A stretch of DNA of 9,894 nt from JAFHCF01 sp048497495 (GTDB lineage: Bacteria > Pseudomonadota > Alphaproteobacteria > Rhizobiales > Ancalomicrobiaceae). Below, piece by piece: positions 8,135-9,894 of the stretch (position 1 is the stretch's first letter; every line of letters begins with the position of its first letter). The position numbers and the translations under genes are program-made. The DNA is taken from NCBI GenBank assembly GCA_048497495.1, contig JAFHCF010000231.1, positions 1-9,894 of the forward strand, read 5' to 3'. Under the pieces are notes generated by a model that saw nothing but the letters and a program-made list of their open reading frames with translations, did not search any database and had not been told where the DNA came from.

Positions 8135-9745
8135 TCACAACGTCCGGCGCGCGTCCTCGAGCACCATGGCCGCGCCCTTCTCGGCGATCATGATGGTCGG
8201 CGAGTTGGTGTTGCCGGAGGTGATCGCCGGCATCACCGAGGCGTCGATCACCCGAAGGCCCTGGACGCCGCGCACTCTGAGGCGCGCGTCGGTGACGGCG
8301 TGGGGATCGTCGGCGGTGCCCATGCGGGCGGTGCCGACCGGGTGGAAGATGGTGGTGCCGATGTCGCCGGCGGCCTTCACCAGTTCGGCGTCGGAGAGGA
8401 GACCGGCCGCCGGCAGATACGCCCGCGGGCGGAATCGCGCCAGGGCCGGGGCCTCGACGACGCGGCGGGCGAGGCGGATCGAAGCCACGGCGACGCGGCG
8501 ATCTTCCTCGGTGGAGAGATAGTTCGGCCGGATCGCCGGGGCGTCGGCCGGATCGGTCGATCGGGCATGGATCGAGCCGCGCGAGGTCGGCCTGAGATTG
8601 CATACCGAGACGGTGAAGGCACCGAAGGGGTGCATCGGCTCGCCGAAGCGGTCGAGCGACAGCGGCTGGATGTGGAACTCGAGATCGGGCGTGGCGACGT
8701 CGGGCGAGGAGCGGGTGAAGGCGCCGAACTGGGAGGGCGCCATCGCCAGCGGCCCGCGCCGGAACAGGGCGTATTCGATCCCCATCCAGGCGCGCTTCAG
8801 ATAGTTGCGATAATCGGTGTTGAGGGTGCGGGTGCCCTCGATCTCGAAGATGGTGCGGAGCTGCAGGTGGTCCTGCAGGCTCTCGCCGACACCGGGCACG
8901 TCGGCGACGGTCGCGACGCCGAGATCGGCGAGGCGGGCGGGGGCGCCGACGCCGGAGCGCTCGAGCAGCGCGGGGGACGCGACCGCGCCGGCGGCGAGGA
9001 CGACCTCGACGCGGGCCCCGACACGGTGCTCGACGCCGTCCTTGGCGTAGGCGACGCCGGTGGCGCGGGTGCCGTCGAAGAGGACGCGGTCGGCGAGCGC
9101 GCCGGTGATCACCGCGAGGTTGGGACGACCGAGGGCGGGCTTCAGGAAGCCGCGCGCCGCCGACCAGCGCCGGCCGTTCCTCTGGTTGACCTGGAAGTAG
9201 GACGAGCCCTCGTTGTCGCCGCCGTTGAAGTCGGCGACCTTGGGGATCCCGCATTCCGCCGCCGCGTCGGCGAAGGCGTCGAGGATCTCCCAGCGCATGC
9301 GCGGGGCGTCGACCCGCCATTCACCGCCGGCGCCATGGAGCGGCGAGGCGCCGCGAAAGTGGTCCTCGTGCGACTTGAAGACGGGCAGGACGTCGTCCCA
9401 GCCCCAGCCCTCGAGCCCCATCCGGCGCCAACCGTCGTAGTCGGCGGCCTGGCCGCGCAGGTAGAGCATGGCGTTGATCGCCGAGGAACCGCCGAGCACC
9501 TTGCCCCGGGGATACTTCAGCTTGCGGCCGTTGAGGCCGGGATCGGGCTCGGTCTCGAAGCACCAGTCGGCGCGCGGATTGCCGATGGCGAAGAGATAGC
9601 CGACGGGGATGTGGAACCAGATCCAGTCGTCCTTGCCGCCCGCCTCGATCAACGCGACGCGGGTCCTCGGGTCGGCGGAGAGGCGGTTGGCGAGCACGCA
9701 GCCGGCGGACCCGCCGCCGACGATCACATAGTCGAAGGTGTCCAT
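8135..9745 (-). CDS. GMC-family FAD oxidoreductase (choline dehydrogenase-like)
   Basis: A 536-residue flavoprotein of the glucose-methanol-choline family, which oxidises alcohols to aldehydes or ketones. Features: N-terminal Rossmann ADP-binding motif VIVGGGSAGCVLANRL (7-22) followed by the acidic ALIEAGG (31-37); first GMC signature GGSSAINAMLYLRG (85-98); second GMC signature region GAVASPALLERSGVG (253-267); C-terminal catalytic His468 in FHPVGTARMG and Asn512 in SGNTNSPT, the pair seen in choline oxidase-type enzymes. No signal peptide, so cytoplasmic or loosely membrane-associated. Start ATG at 9745 is well supported by GGGAGG 6 bases upstream. The betaine genes betB and betI are not adjacent, so betA is not assigned; other alcohols, polyols or sugars are equally possible. 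It is separated from the ABC exporter by 243 bases and a hairpin, so probably its own transcript. Confidence 0.93.
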   Translation of the reverse strand: MDTFDYVIVGGGSAGCVLANRLSADPRTRVALIEAGGKDDWIWFHIPVGYLFAIGNPRADWCFETEPDPGLNGRKLKYPRGKVLGGSSAINAMLYLRGQAADYDGWRRMGLEGWGWDDVLPVFKSHEDHFRGASPLHGAGGEWRVDAPRMRWEILDAFADAAAECGIPKVADFNGGDNEGSSYFQVNQRNGRRWSAARGFLKPALGRPNLAVITGALADRVLFDGTRATGVAYAKDGVEHRVGARVEVVLAAGAVASPALLERSGVGAPARLADLGVATVADVPGVGESLQDHLQLRTIFEIEGTRTLNTDYRNYLKRAWMGIEYALFRRGPLAMAPSQFGAFTRSSPDVATPDLEFHIQPLSLDRFGEPMHPFGAFTVSVCNLRPTSRGSIHARSTDPADAPAIRPNYLSTEEDRRVAVASIRLARRVVEAPALARFRPRAYLPAAGLLSDAELVKAAGDIGTTIFHPVGTARMGTADDPHAVTDARLRVRGVQGLRVIDASVMPAITSGNTNSPTIMIAEKGAAMVLEDARRTL

Positions 9746-9807
9746 GGTTTCCTCCCGTCGGCGCCTCTGGCGGGCGCTCGTGGTGTGCGTGCCCTCGCGG
9801 CGCGCTT

Positions 9808-9830
9808 CCCTCCCCCCTTGCGGGGGAGGG
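9808..9830. repeat. C-rich/G-rich perfect hairpin, REP-like intergenic palindrome
   Basis: A 9-base perfect inverted repeat, CCCTCCCCC at 9808-9816 and GGGGGAGGG at 9822-9830, with a five-base loop CTTGC. Short palindromes of this composition are, from general knowledge, common dispersed intergenic repeats in alphaproteobacterial genomes. Only one copy is in the window. It lies about 62 bases upstream of the GMC start and could also act as a transcription stop for a gene beyond the right edge. An outer pair of 8-base inverted arms (9777-9784 and 9863-9870) flanks it. Confidence 0.5.
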
Positions 9831-9894
9831 TCGAGGAGGGGGTCGATGCGGCGGGCGCGGCGACCACGAGGTCGACGGAATCGCGGAGAGGACC

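Overview
The window reads as chromosomal DNA of a very GC-rich alphaproteobacterium, most likely Hyphomicrobiales (Rhizobiales). Codon third positions are almost all G or C, which opens long false antisense frames. The protein families (SbmA/BacA-like transporter, AzlCD with an AraC regulator, Tat-exported GH10 enzyme, GMC flavoenzyme) fit that group. The taxonomic call is inference; there is no rRNA or marker gene. I see no tRNA, CRISPR array, insertion sequence, phage gene or integration site.

Layout. (1) Positions 1-1022, minus strand: N-terminal 340 residues of a GH3 beta-glucosidase (BglX-like), cut by the left edge. (2) A roughly 210-bp divergent intergenic region. (3) Positions 1231-4992, plus strand: a tightly packed four-gene unit, made of an SbmA/BacA-like ABC permease-ATPase, an AraC-family regulator, azlC and azlD. 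Each junction is a 4-base stop/start overlap (GTGA, ATGA, GTGA). (4) A 24-bp convergent gap. (5) Positions 5017-7891, minus strand: an MsbA-type ABC exporter followed 31 bp downstream by a Tat-signal GH10 glycoside hydrolase. (6) Positions 8135-9745, minus strand: a GMC-family FAD oxidoreductase (choline dehydrogenase-like), with a GC-rich hairpin just after its stop. (7) The right edge carries a strong C-rich/G-rich hairpin that looks like a dispersed palindromic repeat.

How the genes may work together (inference). The plus-strand unit looks like a regulated transport operon: AzlC and AzlD are the large and small subunits of a branched-chain amino acid exporter, the AraC protein is the likely local sensor, and the first gene may handle peptides or a related solute. 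The minus-strand genes hold two carbohydrate-active enzymes (GH3, probably cytoplasmic; GH10, exported) and an exporter, which suggests glycan or oligosaccharide metabolism.

The points most worth a second look are in the proteins. The first ABC protein has departures in all five nucleotide-binding motifs. The GH3 enzyme has Glu where the family has its nucleophilic Asp. The GH10 enzyme keeps both catalytic glutamates but differs at several usual sugar-binding positions. I do not see a clearly new multi-gene system; most of the window is ordinary metabolic and transport gene content.
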